The notes under the pieces were generated by a model. That model had not been told where the DNA came from. It was given only the letters and a program-made list of their open reading frames with translations, and searched no databases. From Segatella copri DSM 18205 (GTDB taxonomy: Bacteria; Bacteroidota; Bacteroidia; Bacteroidales; Bacteroidaceae): a stretch of DNA of 64,000 nt. Below are positions 9,347 to 18,757 of this stretch, piece after piece. The position numbers and the translations under genes were made by a program. Location of the stretch: the NCBI RefSeq assembly GCF_025151535.1, contig NZ_CP102288.1:873501-937500 (forward strand). Reading direction: 5' to 3'. Position 1 is the first letter of the stretch. Every line of letters starts with the position of its first letter.

Positions 9347-9988
9347 TTACTGACCTACAGCTACTTTGGCATGGCGAATTACCTTGTCGTTCATCGTATA
9401 ACCTGTCTGGACGCAGTCAATAATCTTTCCCTTCTTGTCATCGCCCATTCCCGGAACCATAGCAATAGCCTCGTGGAAATCTACATCGAAATCCTTGTCG
9501 TTGGTTTCAATCTTCTTTACGCCAAGACCTTCGAGTGTCTTTACGAACTTGTTGAAAATCATCTGGACACCTTCCTTGATAACCTTAGGATCTTCGCTCT
9601 TGTCAGCGATGGCGCGCTCAAAGTCATCGAGAATAGGCAGAATAGCAGCTACAGTCTTCTCGCCACCATTCAAAATCAGTTCTGCTTTCTCTTTGAGGGT
9701 ACGCTTACGGTAATTCTCAAACTCAGCAGTCTTATAGAGCAACTGTTTCTTGAGTTCCTCTACCTCTTGCTGTGCTTTTGTTAAAGGATCAACCTCTTCT
9801 GCCTTCTTGTCAGCAGCGTCTGTATTGTTGTCACCTTCTTCTGCCTTGTTGTCAGTATTCTGATTTTCCTCAGTATTTTCATTTTGAGTTGTCTGCTCAT
9901 TATTTTCATTCTGAACAGTCTCCTGAACGTTTCCGTCCTCTATATTGATTTCTTTTTCTTTTGACATAGTCTTAAATTTTTTAAACAT
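9347..9988 (-). CDS. grpE: Nucleotide exchange factor GrpE
   Basis: GrpE releases ADP from DnaK. The 213-residue protein has a long acidic, Gln/Asn/Glu-rich N-terminal tail (about residues 10-70), then the coiled-coil dimerisation helix with EFENYRKRTLKEK and the beta-wing domain (FDVDFHEAIAMVPG, DCVQTGYTMNDKVIRHAKV). Two starts are possible: ATG at 9988 (MFKKFK) or ATG at 9967 (MSKEKEIN). The second is plausible because the first seven residues look like translated leader. It is operonic with dnaJ, and a terminator lies just upstream at 10014-10052. Confidence 0.97.
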   Translation of the reverse strand: MFKKFKTMSKEKEINIEDGNVQETVQNENNEQTTQNENTEENQNTDNKAEEGDNNTDAADKKAEEVDPLTKAQQEVEELKKQLLYKTAEFENYRKRTLKEKAELILNGGEKTVAAILPILDDFERAIADKSEDPKVIKEGVQMIFNKFVKTLEGLGVKKIETNDKDFDVDFHEAIAMVPGMGDDKKGKIIDCVQTGYTMNDKVIRHAKVAVGQ

Positions 9989-10013
9989 GATAATTCTTGT
10001 TATTGGTTGTTTG

Positions 10014-10052
10014 ACAAAAAGTGTGCCAACCCGATTCTCATCGAATTGGCAC
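10014..10052 (-). terminator. Terminator after the ABC-F gene
   Basis: On the minus strand a stem built from GTGCCAAtTCGAT and ATCGggTTGGCAC is followed by ACTTTTTG, 58 bp past the ABC-F stop. It separates that gene from grpE. Confidence 0.75.
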
Positions 10053-10109
10053 TATTGAATTATAAGATAATTTGTGGTTGCTGTTTAAAACAGCAGAATA
10101 ACTTTCTGT

Positions 10110-11735
<1,626 letters not shown>

Positions 11736-11775
11736 CTAAATATCTTTTATTCTGATTATATCTTTAATTCTGCTG

Positions 11776-11783
11776 CAAAATTA
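11776..11783 (-). promoter_or_regulatory. Promoter -7 element of the ABC-F gene
   Basis: TAATTTTG on the minus strand matches the Bacteroidota TAnnTTTG box, about 50 bp upstream of the start codon. The -33 box is weak. Confidence 0.55.
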
Positions 11784-11854
11784 CAAAAAAATATTTGAAA
11801 CACAATGATTTATTGGCAAAAGTTACTAATTTTTAGTTAAAAACATGGTGGCTT

Positions 11855-11885
11855 TTTGTTATTTTGCAGAAAAGTCTTACTTTTG
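11855..11885 (+). promoter_or_regulatory. Promoter of the RluA-type synthase
   Basis: TTTG (11855-11858), a 19-nt spacer and TACTTTTG (11878-11885) fit the Bacteroidota promoter. Transcription would start near 11890, upstream of the chosen ATG at 11957. Confidence 0.7.
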
Positions 11886-11956
11886 TAGGCTGAAACGGAG
11901 AAAATGCAGCATTGATTCTGTGTTTTTCATGTAAAGAAAATGATATCGATAACAAT

Positions 11957-12904
11957 ATGAGACAACAAAATAGAAAAGGAAATTTTAGTAAGCATACCAA
12001 TAATGCTTATGGCTACGGAAACCCAAATGAATATGAGCATTACAAGGTAGAAAAACCTGCTCCGTTGCTGGAATGGCTGATGGAGAATGTGAAGGGACCT
12101 AGCAAGACCAAGGTGAAGCAGACTCTGCAGGGTAGGGGAATCAAGGTAAATGGCAAAACCATTACCCAGTTTGATTATGCCCTGAAGCCGGGTATGAAGG
12201 TGAGTGTGAGCAAGACAAAGAAGAATCAGGAGGTATTTAAAAGTAGATACCTTAAGATTGTTTATGAAGACAGATATCTGATTGTTGTCGAGAAAAACAT
12301 TGGTATCTTGAGTATGGCAGCCGGTCATTCTACTCTGAATGTGAAAACGGTACTTGATGATTATTTTCATAAGACTCGCCAGAACTGCCAGGCGCATGTA
12401 GTACATCGCCTGGACCGTGATACTTCGGGCTTGATGATTTATGCCAAGGATAAGCAGACGGAGTTAGCTTTGGAGGATGATTGGCATCATAATGTGTACG
12501 ACCGCAGATATGTGGCTCTGGTTTCCGGAGAGATGGAAGATGATGAAGGTACCGTTGCCAACTGGCTGAAAGATAACAAGGCCTACATTACTTACAGCAG
12601 TGATACGGATAATGGCGGCAAGTATGCTGTTACCTATTACCATACATTAGAGCGTACCACCGCTCATTCTCTGGTGGAGTTTAAACTCGAAACGGGCCGT
12701 AAGAATCAGATTCGTGTTCATACAGCTGATATGGGGCATCCGGTGTGTGGTGATATTAAGTATGGTAATGGTGATGATCCATGCCAGCGCTTGTGCCTGC
12801 ATGCCTATGTGCTGTGTTTCTATCATCCCGTAACGCATCAGCCTATGGAATTTGAAACTCCGATACCGGCTGAATTCCGCAGGGCATTAAAGAATGATCG
12901 TTAA
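11957..12904 (+). CDS. RluA-family RNA pseudouridine synthase
   Basis: This enzyme isomerises uridines in rRNA or tRNA. From the ATG at 11957 the protein has about 315 residues. An S4-like RNA-binding domain lies near the N-terminus (LLEWLMENVKG to GMKVSVSK), and the catalytic domain has the family motif HRLDRDTSGLMIYAKD with the nucleophilic Asp, then LETGRKNQIRVH and GHPVCGDIKYG. An in-frame upstream codon exists (11912), but MRQQNRKGNF is a more usual beginning and lies a normal distance after the promoter. Which RluA/C/D-type target it modifies cannot be told from the sequence. Confidence 0.92.
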   Translation: MRQQNRKGNFSKHTNNAYGYGNPNEYEHYKVEKPAPLLEWLMENVKGPSKTKVKQTLQGRGIKVNGKTITQFDYALKPGMKVSVSKTKKNQEVFKSRYLKIVYEDRYLIVVEKNIGILSMAAGHSTLNVKTVLDDYFHKTRQNCQAHVVHRLDRDTSGLMIYAKDKQTELALEDDWHHNVYDRRYVALVSGEMEDDEGTVANWLKDNKAYITYSSDTDNGGKYAVTYYHTLERTTAHSLVEFKLETGRKNQIRVHTADMGHPVCGDIKYGNGDDPCQRLCLHAYVLCFYHPVTHQPMEFETPIPAEFRRALKNDR

Positions 12905-12949
12905 TAGGGTGATGAATACTGATTGGTAGTTTATATATAATAATGTGAT

Positions 12950-13099
12950 ATGAATGATTTTGGATATTATGCGCTGGTATTGGTAGTCCTTGTTGTAGGA
13001 CTGTTTGTCTTAAAGAAGGTGGCTACCTGCATGATTAAAGCAATGGTAGCTGTTGTTATGGTAGCCGTGCTGGCAGTTCTTTACTGGCTCTTCTGTTGA
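12950..13099 (+). CDS. Small membrane protein, 49 residues
   Basis: A short reading frame starts MNDFGYYALVLVVLVVG and ends in WLFC before TGA. Residues 7-22 and about 30-48 are strongly hydrophobic, separated by a short KK-containing loop, so it would be a two-helix membrane peptide. It begins 45 bp after the pseudouridine synthase and could be translated from the same mRNA. I do not recognise the family. Support is the clean membrane topology and the position; conservation was not tested. Confidence 0.5.
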   Translation: MNDFGYYALVLVVLVVGLFVLKKVATCMIKAMVAVVMVAVLAVLYWLFC

Positions 13100-13207
13100 T
13101 AGTAGAGTTGTATGATGATGACGGGATAAAAATTTAGATATTTTTGATTGGTAAATTGGTTGCAGTTGTCTGGGGGTAAACTTTGGATGGCTGCAATTTT
13201 TTATATT

Positions 13208-13253
13208 GATATTTAAAGAGATATAAAGTGATATTTAAAGGTGATATGAAATG
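13208..13253. repeat. Short direct repeat TGATATTTAAAG
   Basis: Two imperfect copies of about 22 nt (TGATATTTAAAG followed by an A/G-rich tail) lie side by side in the AT-rich gap before the tRNA terminator. No gene is visible in 13100-13272. Confidence 0.4.
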
Positions 13254-13272
13254 GTAGGGAGAAATAAATAAC

Positions 13273-13307
13273 AAAAAAGAGCATTCCTGTTAAGGAATGC
13301 TCTTTTT
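13273..13307 (-). terminator. Terminator of the Lys-Arg-Arg-Lys tRNA operon
   Basis: AAAAGAGCATTCC and GGAATGCTCTTTTT pair around a TTAACA loop. On the minus strand the stem ends in a T-tract directly after the last tRNA. Confidence 0.9.
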
Positions 13308-13308
13308 G

Positions 13309-13381
13309 TACACCCTTAGGGATTCGAACCCTAGACCCACTGATTAAGAGTCAGTTGCTCTACCAACTGAGCTAAGGGTGC
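13309..13381 (-). tRNA. tRNA-Lys (anticodon CTT)
   Basis: A 73-nt cloverleaf on the minus strand: D-stem GCTC/GAGC, anticodon loop CTCTTAA giving CTT, T-arm TAGGG-TTCGAAT-CCCTA, acceptor GCACCCT/AGGGTGT with a G-T first pair. No encoded CCA. It is a second copy of the Lys tRNA at 13594-13666. Confidence 0.95.
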
Positions 13382-13394
13382 AACTATTTGTTGG

Positions 13395-13468
13395 TGACTC
13401 CGCAAGGATTCAAACCTTGAACCTCTTGATCCGTAGTCAAGTGCTCTATTCAGTTGAGCTACGGAGCC
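13395..13468 (-). tRNA. tRNA-Arg (anticodon ACG)
   Basis: A 74-nt cloverleaf on the minus strand: acceptor GGCTCCG/CGGAGTC, anticodon loop CTACGGA (ACG), T-arm CAAGG-TTTGAAT-CCTTG. In this copy the next bases happen to read CCA; in the second copy they do not. Confidence 0.95.
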
Positions 13469-13504
13469 AAAACCGTTTGTTTCAGTGAAGCTTTGATAGG
13501 AGAG

Positions 13505-13578
13505 TGACTCCGCAAGGATTCAAACCTTGAACCTCTTGATCCGTAGTCAAGTGCTCTATTCAGTTGAGCTACGGAGCC
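13505..13578 (-). tRNA. tRNA-Arg (anticodon ACG), second copy
   Basis: The mature sequence is identical to the Arg tRNA 110 bp away, with different flanks and no CCA. It forms the inner pair of the Lys-Arg-Arg-Lys row. Confidence 0.95.
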
Positions 13579-13593
13579 AATTCTTATCTTTTG

Positions 13594-13666
13594 TACACCC
13601 TTAGGGATTCGAACCCTAGACCCACTGATTAAGAGTCAGTTGCTCTACCAACTGAGCTAAGGGTGC
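13594..13666 (-). tRNA. tRNA-Lys (anticodon CTT), first in operon
   Basis: The mature sequence is identical to the Lys tRNA at 13309-13381. As the promoter-proximal gene on the minus strand it follows the promoter at 13701-13732 by about 35 bp. Confidence 0.95.
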
Positions 13667-13700
13667 AACATTTAAAAGCCTCATTTCTGAATTGCGAGTG

Positions 13701-13732
13701 CAAAGGTACTACTATTTTTTGATTCCACCAAA
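13701..13732 (-). promoter_or_regulatory. Promoter of the Lys/Arg tRNA operon
   Basis: On the minus strand TTTG (13729-13732), a 20-nt spacer and TACCTTTG (13701-13708). The -33 box lies inside the last codons of the upstream glycoside hydrolase gene. The -7 box and the bases after it (GCACTCGC) match those of the tRNA-Asp operon. Confidence 0.85.
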
Positions 13733-15460
13733 TTTTTTCGCAACTTTTTTCGAAAAAAAACAATTTTTCTTCATCTTGAAGGTTCCTAATGTATGTCTAT
13801 ACCCCTTCTTGTTGATGCTTACCACGCGGTAGATACCCTCCTTTAAGTTTCTTACATCTAGCGTGTTATCTTTTGCATGGAGGTACAGAATATCGCATCC
13901 TTGCAGGGTTTCGATCATCAGAACGTCAAAAACGAGATTTTTGGTAGTTTCTGCTAGATATACCTTCTTTCCGTCACATTCGAGTAATTTCGCAGCTCCT
14001 GTGCTTTTGGAAAAAAGTTGATTCTCTTCCTCTTTTTCTTGGGTTGGCAGACTTTCTATGCCATATCCGTCCATTGAAGTTACGGCAACAAACAGATGTT
14101 TTGCATCAGGATTTTCTATTTTGAACGAATTTCCTATGATTCGTGCGGCAACCAGGTTGCGTGCATCGGTGATGTCAACCGGATATTTCTTGCTCGCGTA
14201 TACATTATTATATATATAAGGGGTTGCGATGTTAGTGCCATCCGTATAGTTTGAAGGATTGCTCCAGGAAACTGATACCTTGTTATCGGTGGTGATTACC
14301 GATAATTGTTGTGGCTGTTCCGGTTGGTTCTTGCTTGCCCAGGTCATCGGCGGAACCAATGATGGGTATGGATTGAAACGTTGGGTAAAGTCGAGGATAC
14401 CCTGTTTGTTGTCCAGAAGAAACTTGTTTCTGAAGAATGCATATCCCATTCCGAGGTTTCGGATGTGATACATTTCTGCCGTCACGTCATTGATGTTCCA
14501 CTTTCCTTCTTTCGGATCGAGAAAGTAGATGCCCAGTCCTGGAACCACAATCTTGCCATGGCTCTGTTCCTGCCAGTCGATGGCAAACGGATAAAAGTGT
14601 TCGTTCTTGAAATACATCATAGGGAAGAGTTCGTCCATCAGACCGCTCTTGAGCCAGCCCTGTGCATCCTGACAGACCTTCGTGTATGCATTCCAGCCAA
14701 AACTCCGGTATCTGCTCAGGTCATCATACTTTCCTACAGGTGAGCAGCTCATTTTTACCCAAGGTTTTTCAGCCTTCACTGCATCGTGAATCTTTCTTAC
14801 GATGTTGGTGATATACCGGCGTCCCTGTTCCCGGCTCACTTTGATGTTCCAGGTTTCAGGGTAACGGATATAGTCGAGGTGAATACCGTCTACATTATAT
14901 TTATGTGTAATTTCCCTGCAGATGTTTGCTAGATAATCACCAGTCCGACTGTTTTCCGGATCCATGTATCCGTCGGCTCCAATTTTCTTGATGAGTTTCG
15001 GCATCTTCTGTCTGAGGGTTTTGCAGCCGAGTGCGTTCCATTTTCCTACAGGGATGGTTACCACCCAGGCATGCAGTTCCATACCGCGCTTATGGCATTC
15101 GTCGATGGCAAACTGCAGGGCATCATAGCCCGGACTTCTGCCCGGAAATCCTGACAGACATCCATCCCAAGGTTCGTATGCCGACGGATAAATCATGGTA
15201 CCTCTTACGCGGGTCTGTATCAGTACGGTGTTGATTTTAGCCAGCTGTAACCGGTCCAGTATATCAGTAAGCTCCTTTTTCTGCTTTTCGGCAGAATAAG
15301 AAGACTGGGCATAAGAGTGTGGCCAGTCGATACCTCCTATGGTTGTCAGCCATACAGCTCTTACTTCATGTTTCGGCACCTGGTTATTGAACACGATACT
15401 CTGGGCTTTTGCGGCCAAAACAGAGCATAAAACGATAAAAAATATCTTAAATCTCTTCAT
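13712..15460 (-). CDS. GHL10-type (DUF187) family 10 glycosylhydrolase-like, secreted
   Basis: A predicted TIM-barrel glycoside hydrolase-like protein exported to the periplasm or surface. From the ATG at 15460 it has about 582 residues and starts with a signal peptide (MKRFKIFFIVLCSVLAAKAQ); an earlier in-frame codon lies upstream of the promoter-proximal region and is unlikely. The barrel is recognised by AVWLTTIGGIDWPHS, TVLIQTRVRGTMIYPS, GMELHAWVV, DGIHLDYIRYPE and LFPMMYFKNEHFYPF. After about residue 360 comes a fibronectin-like part (QLSVITTDNKVSVSWSNPS). Substrate is unknown; the family is linked to cell-wall or polysaccharide turnover. It has its own divergent promoter opposite cstA. 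Confidence 0.88.
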   Translation of the reverse strand: MKRFKIFFIVLCSVLAAKAQSIVFNNQVPKHEVRAVWLTTIGGIDWPHSYAQSSYSAEKQKKELTDILDRLQLAKINTVLIQTRVRGTMIYPSAYEPWDGCLSGFPGRSPGYDALQFAIDECHKRGMELHAWVVTIPVGKWNALGCKTLRQKMPKLIKKIGADGYMDPENSRTGDYLANICREITHKYNVDGIHLDYIRYPETWNIKVSREQGRRYITNIVRKIHDAVKAEKPWVKMSCSPVGKYDDLSRYRSFGWNAYTKVCQDAQGWLKSGLMDELFPMMYFKNEHFYPFAIDWQEQSHGKIVVPGLGIYFLDPKEGKWNINDVTAEMYHIRNLGMGYAFFRNKFLLDNKQGILDFTQRFNPYPSLVPPMTWASKNQPEQPQQLSVITTDNKVSVSWSNPSNYTDGTNIATPYIYNNVYASKKYPVDITDARNLVAARIIGNSFKIENPDAKHLFVAVTSMDGYGIESLPTQEKEEENQLFSKSTGAAKLLECDGKKVYLAETTKNLVFDVLMIETLQGCDILYLHAKDNTLDVRNLKEGIYRVVSINKKGYRHTLGTFKMKKNCFFSKKVAKKFGGIKK

Positions 15461-15478
15461 AATCTTACAATTTGGCAA

Positions 15479-15509
15479 CAAAGATACCAATATTTTTTTT
15501 TATTTCAAA
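15479..15509 (-). promoter_or_regulatory. Promoter of the GHL10-type gene
   Basis: On the minus strand TTTG (15506-15509), a 19-nt spacer and TATCTTTG (15479-15486), about 20 bp upstream of the chosen start codon. This supports starting the protein at 15460. Confidence 0.75.
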
Positions 15510-15526
15510 TAAAAATATTACTTTTG
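15495..15526 (+). promoter_or_regulatory. Promoter of cstA
   Basis: TACTTTTG (15519-15526) with a T-rich -33 region 20 nt upstream. It overlaps the divergent GHL10 promoter region, so the two may share regulation. Confidence 0.6.
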
Positions 15527-15594
15527 CGGTTGAAATATTAAAATAAAGTGCATTTTGCACCGAAAGAGAGAAAATTTTAAGCAATAAAAGAAAA

Positions 15595-17127
15595 ATGGTC
15601 AGTTTCGTTATTAGTTTGGTCGCCCTTGTATTGGGTTACCTTCTTTATGGAAAGTTTGTGGCGCATGTGTTCGGACCTGATGACCGCCCTACGCCTGCAG
15701 TGACCAAAGCCGATGGGGTCGACTTTATGGTACTGTCTAGTTGGAAAATCTTCATGATTCAGTTCCTCAACATTGCAGGAACGGGTCCTATCTTCGGTGC
15801 TATTATGGGTGCCTGGTACGGACCGGTGGCTTATCTGTGGATTATCTTCGGATGTATCTTTGCAGGAGCCATGCATGATTACATGAGCGGTATGCTCAGT
15901 ATCCGTAACGGTGGAGCTGGTTTGCCGGAATTGGTAGGTAAGTATTTGGGTGGACGCACCAAGAAAGTGATGTTGGTCTTTTCGGTACTTTTGCTGATGA
16001 TGGTGGGAGCTGTGTTTGTATACAGTCCGGCTATCATTATGAGTGGCATTTGCAATACGGATGCATACTGGGGCAGCCAGATGTTTTGGATAGTGGTGAT
16101 TTTCGTTTATTACGTCATTGCTACATTACTGCCTATCGATAAGATTATCGGTAAGGTTTATCCGCTTTTTGCCTTCTCGCTTCTCTTTATGGCGGGTGCT
16201 CTGATGATAGGTCTCTTTGTGAAATGGCCTTCATTGCCTGAACTCTGGAGCAATTTGCAGAGTTTCAATCTCAATGAGAATCCGGCTTGGTTGGGAACGG
16301 AGTCTTTTGTACAGAAGAGTCCGATTTTCCCTTGCCTCTTTATCACGATAGCCTGTGGTGCCATCAGTGGTTTCCATGCTACGCAGAGTCCGCTCATGGC
16401 CCGATGCATGAAGAATGAGAAGATGGGTCGCCCTATTTTCTATGGAGCTATGATTACAGAAGGTATTGTTGCCTTGATATGGGCTACGGTTTCCATGTAT
16501 TTCTTCTATTATGGTGGATGGCGTGAATGCGTAAGTCCGGAGGTGGCTCAGCAGTTTATCGCTCAGTTTGATGGCGGCAAGTCGCTTATCCAGAACTTCG
16601 ATGCGCCTACCGTTGTGAAGATAGTATGTTCCAGCTGGTTGGGTGTGGCTGGTGGAATCCTGGCTCTGCTGGGTGTTGTTGCAGCGCCTATTACCAGTGG
16701 CGATACGGCTTTGAGAAGTGCCCGTCTGATTATCGCCGAGTTTATCGGTTTGGAGCAGCGCTCTATGCGCAAGCGTCTTTATATCTGCGTTCCGTTGTTT
16801 GCTCTTACGGTGGGCATTCTGGTTTGGCAGATGGAGAATCCTGATGGTTTCAATATCATCTGGCAGTATTTCGGCTGGGCTAACCAGACGCTTTCTGTGT
16901 TCACTCTCTGGACATTGACGGTTTATCTGGTACAGCAGAAGAAGCCTTTTGTGATGACGCTGGTTCCTGCCTTGTTTATGACCGTGATATGTTCAACCTT
17001 CCTGCTCATTTCGCCAACAGCTTTGGCTTTGGGTGAGAGCCTGGCTTATACGGGCAGTGTCATCATTCTGGTGATTGCCTTGGTATGGTTCCTGGGTTGG
17101 TATCGCAGTTATCAGAAGAAACAATAG
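15595..17127 (+). CDS. cstA: Carbon starvation protein CstA family transporter
   Basis: An inner-membrane protein with many hydrophobic helices. The CstA family imports peptides or, in some bacteria, pyruvate under carbon limitation. The 510 residues contain the family blocks GTGPIFGAIMGAWYGP, GCIFAGAMHDYMSGM, NGGAGLPELVGKYLG and SGFHATQSPLMARC. It belongs to the short Bacteroidota form; the E. coli protein is about 700 residues. It stands alone behind its own promoter, and the next gene on the same strand starts about 40 bp later. The substrate cannot be assigned from sequence. Confidence 0.9.
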   Translation: MVSFVISLVALVLGYLLYGKFVAHVFGPDDRPTPAVTKADGVDFMVLSSWKIFMIQFLNIAGTGPIFGAIMGAWYGPVAYLWIIFGCIFAGAMHDYMSGMLSIRNGGAGLPELVGKYLGGRTKKVMLVFSVLLLMMVGAVFVYSPAIIMSGICNTDAYWGSQMFWIVVIFVYYVIATLLPIDKIIGKVYPLFAFSLLFMAGALMIGLFVKWPSLPELWSNLQSFNLNENPAWLGTESFVQKSPIFPCLFITIACGAISGFHATQSPLMARCMKNEKMGRPIFYGAMITEGIVALIWATVSMYFFYYGGWRECVSPEVAQQFIAQFDGGKSLIQNFDAPTVVKIVCSSWLGVAGGILALLGVVAAPITSGDTALRSARLIIAEFIGLEQRSMRKRLYICVPLFALTVGILVWQMENPDGFNIIWQYFGWANQTLSVFTLWTLTVYLVQQKKPFVMTLVPALFMTVICSTFLLISPTALALGESLAYTGSVIILVIALVWFLGWYRSYQKKQ

Positions 17128-17174
17128 ATTTATATATAAGTATTAATCAATATACGTAATTTTTTATGATACGA

Positions 17175-17657
17175 ATGAAAAAATTAGCTATTGCAGCATT
17201 GGCACTTGTCGTTTCGACAGCTGCCCATGCTCAGTTTGAAAGTGGAAAACAGTATATAGGTGCGTCGATGACGGGCTTAAACTTGAGTTATAATGGCTCT
17301 CAGGACCTCAATCTCGGTATTCAGGCTAAGGCTGGATACTTCGTAGAAGACGATTGGATGCTGTTGGGGCAGGTAGAATATAATCATTCTGGTCTTGAAG
17401 GCGTGAAGGATTATTTCTCTGTCGGTGCCCAGGCACGTTATTATATCGAGCAGAATGGTCTGTATCTGGGTGGCGGCGTAAAGTTGGCTCATTCCGGAGG
17501 TTATAATGATTTCATGCCAGGGCTAGAGGTAGGTTATGCTTTCTTCCTCGGCAAGTCGGTTACCCTCGAGCCAGCTGTCTACTACGATCAGAGTTTCAAG
17601 AAGCATGTAGATTATTCTACTGTAGGTTTGAAACTGGGTATTGGTATTTATCTCTAA
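17175..17657 (+). CDS. Outer-membrane beta-barrel protein, small
   Basis: A 160-residue exported protein with signal peptide MKKLAIAALALVVSTAAHAQ. The mature part alternates hydrophobic and polar residues with aromatic ends (YIGASMTGLNLSYNG, VGAQARYYIEQNGLYLGGG, GLKLGIGIYL at the C-terminus), as expected of a small eight-strand barrel in the outer membrane. ATG at 17175 is preferred to 17166 because it gives a clean signal peptide. It is followed after 9 bp by recR, so the two may be co-transcribed. No specific function can be stated. Confidence 0.8.
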   Translation: MKKLAIAALALVVSTAAHAQFESGKQYIGASMTGLNLSYNGSQDLNLGIQAKAGYFVEDDWMLLGQVEYNHSGLEGVKDYFSVGAQARYYIEQNGLYLGGGVKLAHSGGYNDFMPGLEVGYAFFLGKSVTLEPAVYYDQSFKKHVDYSTVGLKLGIGIYL

Positions 17658-17666
17658 ACTGCTAAG

Positions 17667-18278
17667 ATGCAACAACAGTTTTCTTCGACTTTGTTGGAAA
17701 AGGCAGTGGCGGAGTTTTCTAAATTGCCAGGTATAGGGCGCAAAACAGCTTTGCGCCTTGTACTTTTTATGCTCAAGCGTAAGAGTGAGGATGTGGAACT
17801 CTTTGCTGATACCATTTCCAGGATGCGGCGTGAAGTGAAATACTGCAGAGTTTGTCATAATATCAGCGATACTGATGTCTGTCCGATCTGTTCTGATTCC
17901 CGGCGCGATGCTTCTACCATCTGTGTCGTCGAGAATGTGCAGGATGTGCTGGCGATAGAAAACACGCAGCAGTTTCACGGACTCTATCATGTCTTGGGCG
18001 GCATCATTTCGCCGATGGATGGTATCGGTCCTTCGGATATAGAGATAGAATCGCTGGTTCAGCGTGTGGCTGAAGGTGGGGTGAAGGAGGTGATTTTTGC
18101 TCTCAGCAGTACGATGGAGGGTGATACTACCAACTTCTATATCTCCCGTAAACTTGCTGATTATCCTGTTAAACTCTCTGTTATCGCCCGTGGTATCTCG
18201 GTGGGTGATGAATTGGAGTATACAGATGAGGTTACCCTCGGACGGAGTATCCTGAACAGAACTCCATTTGGACAATAA
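17667..18278 (+). CDS. recR: Recombination mediator RecR
   Basis: RecR forms a ring clamp on DNA and, with RecF/RecO, loads RecA at gaps. The 203-residue protein has the N-terminal helix-hairpin-helix ([17 protein letters not shown]), the four-cysteine zinc motif [16 protein letters not shown], and the Toprim domain ([21 protein letters not shown] with DGIGP). Length is standard. It begins a run of four plus-strand genes with short spacings (recR, membrane protein, glycosyltransferase, GNAT enzyme). Confidence 0.98.
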   Translation: MQQQFSSTLLEKAVAEFSKLPGIGRKTALRLVLFMLKRKSEDVELFADTISRMRREVKYCRVCHNISDTDVCPICSDSRRDASTICVVENVQDVLAIENTQQFHGLYHVLGGIISPMDGIGPSDIEIESLVQRVAEGGVKEVIFALSSTMEGDTTNFYISRKLADYPVKLSVIARGISVGDELEYTDEVTLGRSILNRTPFGQ

Positions 18279-18292
18279 CAAAAGACAACAAA

Positions 18293-18727
18293 ATGAAAAT
18301 CAAACAAGTACAACGAATATTGATGACCAATTTCCTCTTTGTCCTGTTGGTAGGATTCCTGCTGGTCTTGCTTTATGAGACAGAAATACTGGAACCTACT
18401 AATCTGGCAGGGGATGTCACGTTGGTCTATGTGATAACCGTAGCGATGGAGTTTCTTACCATTGCCGTAATTCCTTTGGCGCTCAAACTCTTCAGTTTCA
18501 AGACTATTCACCGTCAGTTGGTAACCCATAAGGGAGATGCACTTCTTCCTCTGGGCACTGCCCGTCTGAATATGCTCTGCTTGCCAATGCTGATCAATAC
18601 GTTTATGTATTATCAGACGATGGCGCCTGCTTTTGGATATATGGCTATCATCCTTTTTCTCTGTCTCTTCTTTGTTTATCCTTCTGTCGGAAGATGTGAA
18701 GAAGAAACAACAGAGGCGGAAGGTTAA
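18293..18727 (+). CDS. Conserved membrane protein of unknown function
   Basis: A 144-residue protein with about four hydrophobic segments (ILMTNFLFVLLVGFLLVLLY, VYVITVAMEFLTIAVIPLAL, LNMLCLPMLINTFMYY, GYMAIILFLCLFFVYP) and a charged tail ending in EETTEAEG. It lies 14 bp after recR and 30 bp before the glycosyltransferase. I do not recognise a family with a known role. Confidence 0.75.
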   Translation: MKIKQVQRILMTNFLFVLLVGFLLVLLYETEILEPTNLAGDVTLVYVITVAMEFLTIAVIPLALKLFSFKTIHRQLVTHKGDALLPLGTARLNMLCLPMLINTFMYYQTMAPAFGYMAIILFLCLFFVYPSVGRCEEETTEAEG

Positions 18728-18757
18728 ACTCTCAGTATCTAATATTTGCTATTCGGT

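Noticed and set aside
13392..13394. Encoded CCA end on one Arg tRNA
   Set aside because: The identical second copy and all other tRNAs here lack CCA, so the match is probably chance.
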